From positions 1 to 5,528 of the forward strand of contig JAFOXS010000039.1 of NCBI GenBank assembly GCA_017391665.1: 5,528 nucleotides of DNA, written 5' to 3'. The position numbers were made by a program, and so were the translations under genes. The notes beneath the pieces were generated by a model. That model was not told the DNA's origin. It ran no database searches and saw only the letters and a program-made list of their open reading frames with translations. Every line of letters starts with the position of its first letter. The stretch's first letter is position 1. Origin of the DNA: Alistipes sp. GTDB lineage: Bacteria; Bacteroidota; Bacteroidia; Bacteroidales; Rikenellaceae. Of this stretch, positions 5,157 to 5,528 are shown piece by piece.

Positions 5157-5528
5157 TGCGTCGCGGAGAGGTTTTTCCAGGGTCGAAGACGGCTCTTGTT
5201 ACGGGTGCATCGCGAGGCATAGGCCGTTGCTATGCGCTGCAGCTGGCGGCATTGGGATATAACGTGCTGATGGTTGCCTCGGGTGAGGAGGAGTTGCTAT
5301 CTACTGCCGACGAGGTGCGTAGGGCGAGCCACGATGTGTGGGTGCGTACATTGGTTAAGGACTTGGCTACGCCGACGGCTGCCGAGGAGCTCTTTGCCTA
5401 TACCGAAGCGGAGGGTATAAAGGTCGATGTGCTGGTGAATAATGCCGGTATCTTCTCATTTTGCGATGTGCTCTCGACGCCCGTGGAGCGTATCGAGCGG
5501 GTGATTTATCTCCACGATATTACAACTA
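5156..5528 (+). CDS. Short-chain dehydrogenase/reductase, partial; candidate 3-beta-hydroxysteroid dehydrogenase
   Basis: The first 124 residues of a classical SDR are present before the window ends. TGASRGIG at 17-23 is the Rossmann TGxxxGxG dinucleotide loop. D69 in KDLA fits the adenine-contacting Asp after the third strand, and NNAG at 95-98 is the structural and active-site motif. The catalytic Ser and YxxxK lie beyond the window. The start ATG (5156-5158) shares its first base with the TAA of the previous gene (TAATG), so translation is probably coupled. The second-strand end reads VASGEEE, without the Arg common in NADPH-preferring members, so the cofactor is uncertain. Gene order after 5-alpha- and 5-beta-reductase-like genes points to a 3-beta-hydroxysteroid dehydrogenase that would reduce the 3-oxo group of an allo bile acid. 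Other SDR activities, for example a 3-oxoacyl-ACP reductase-like one, cannot be excluded from this fragment. Confidence 0.88.
   Translation, partial: MRRGEVFPGSKTALVTGASRGIGRCYALQLAALGYNVLMVASGEEELLSTADEVRRASHDVWVRTLVKDLATPTAAEELFAYTEAEGIKVDVLVNNAGIFSFCDVLSTPVERIERVIYLHDITT

Noticed and set aside
1..5528. CRISPR arrays, insertion sequences, tRNA or rRNA genes, attachment sites
   Set aside because: No regularly spaced repeats, transposase motifs, terminal inverted repeats or tRNA-like cloverleaf sequence were seen. The window is densely coding with only short intergenic gaps.

Overview
The window looks like a gut-type Bacteroidales genome. Three features point there: TAnnTTTG-type -7 promoter boxes (positions 1141-1148, 3107-3114, and 1089-1096 on the minus strand), A/T-rich leaders without Shine-Dalgarno sequences, and short lipoprotein signal peptides with a C-terminal lipobox. 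Members of the Rikenellaceae, Odoribacteraceae or Parabacteroides would all fit. I cannot fix the genus from the sequence alone.

Layout. Positions 1-1044 (minus strand) hold most of a pyrophosphate-type 6-phosphofructokinase, cut off by the left window edge. A 145-bp divergent intergenic region follows, with a candidate promoter for each direction. Positions 1190-2050 and 2110-2970 (plus strand) hold two tandem paralogous lipoproteins. Each is 286 aa and belongs to the xylose-isomerase-like / sugar phosphate isomerase-epimerase TIM-barrel family. A strong intrinsic terminator at 2994-3029 closes that unit.

A new promoter then leads into a tight three-gene plus-strand operon. It encodes a membrane 5-alpha-reductase of the steroid 4-dehydrogenase family (3141-3911), an Old Yellow Enzyme-like NADH:flavin oxidoreductase (3927-5156), and a short-chain dehydrogenase that overlaps it by one base (5156 to the window end, truncated).

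Function. The last three genes are the main point of interest. A 5-alpha-reductase, a BaiCD/5-beta-reductase-like flavoenzyme and an SDR in this order match, as I recall it, the gut Bacteroidales cluster (5AR, 5BR, 3-beta-HSDH). That cluster turns 3-oxo-delta4 bile acids into allo and iso-allo bile acids such as isoallolithocholic acid. The family assignments come from motifs visible in the proteins; the bile-acid/steroid role is inferred from families plus gene order. The two lipoprotein TIM barrels upstream are probably a separate periplasmic sugar or keto-sugar function, because the terminator divides the two units. Two gene starts are better placed downstream of the longest-ORF starts (1190 rather than 1157, and 3141 rather than the TTG at 3090).
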